From UBA4665 sp036388555 (GTDB taxonomy: Bacteria > Patescibacteriota > Saccharimonadia > Saccharimonadales > UBA4665), in the NCBI GenBank assembly GCA_036388555.1, contig DASVRP010000003.1, forward strand, positions 1-19,664: DNA of 19,664 bases. Direction: 5' to 3'. The position numbers were made by a program, and so were the translations under genes. The notes beneath the pieces are model-generated. The model was not told where the DNA came from. It ran no database searches and worked only from the letters and a program-made list of their open reading frames with translations. The first letter of the stretch is position 1, and every line of letters begins with the position of its first letter. Below are positions 19,604 through 19,664 of the stretch, piece by piece.

Positions 19604-19664
19604 AACTCTCCTCCTTTCCGCAAACACACCAGCGTACAGCCAAGCTCCACGAATGCCTGGAACA

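Overview
The window looks like a chromosomal segment of a small-genome bacterium of the Candidate Phyla Radiation, most likely Candidatus Saccharibacteria (TM7) or a close relative. This is an inference from the mix of genes: HrcA/CIRCE-controlled dnaK and dnaJ, RimK, DUF192, membrane-anchored GH16-like proteins and tiny membrane proteins. TGA is used as an ordinary stop (positions 8126, 10932 and elsewhere), so the genetic code is standard and groups that recode UGA are excluded. I see no phage, transposase or CRISPR genes.

Layout. 1-1152: the end of one GH16-like gene and a complete membrane-anchored GH16 protein joined by a TAATG junction. 1153-1498: a 47-codon membrane peptide ORF and the dnaK control region, with a consensus promoter and two CIRCE boxes. 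1499-6413: dnaK, an unknown 159-residue protein, a promoter/inverted repeat/terminator cassette, an NYN nuclease, a CutA-like protein, a second CIRCE and dnaJ. dnaK and dnaJ are therefore separate HrcA targets; neither hrcA nor grpE is present.

6504-12260 is the accessory-looking core: a 40-residue membrane peptide, a DUF1704 (MATCAP/QEGLA-type) metallopeptidase, a convergent ATP-grasp amino-acid-ligase-like gene, then divergently a fusion of a GshF/cyanophycin-synthetase-like ATP-grasp with a RimB retropepsin-like domain, a RimK ligase coupled to it by ATGA, and a DUF192 protein that overlaps rimK by 77 bases. Three ligases that could add amino acids sit beside two possible proteases. This suggests a module that writes and erases peptide tails, comparable in logic to tubulin tyrosine ligase and MATCAP; it is the most interesting hypothesis here.

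12319-16346: a multi-pass membrane protein, a secreted subtilisin with a duplicated Ca-binding insert, a RibD/DHFR-like reductase and an EamA transporter. 16401-19178, minus strand: an ArsR/AHSA1 pair, a histidine phosphatase/Nudix pair, and a MazG-like pyrophosphohydrolase split by a frameshift. 19179-19664: a structured intergenic element and a tRNA-Lys(TTT) with its own promoters and terminator.

A recurring feature is a -10 hexamer, often of the extended TGn type, ending only 6-9 bases before the start codon at about ten genes. This implies that leaderless transcripts are common. Genes with longer leaders (dnaK, dnaJ, the NYN gene, the subtilisin) or internal operon positions differ. Transcription starts, operators and function assignments are read by eye and not tested.
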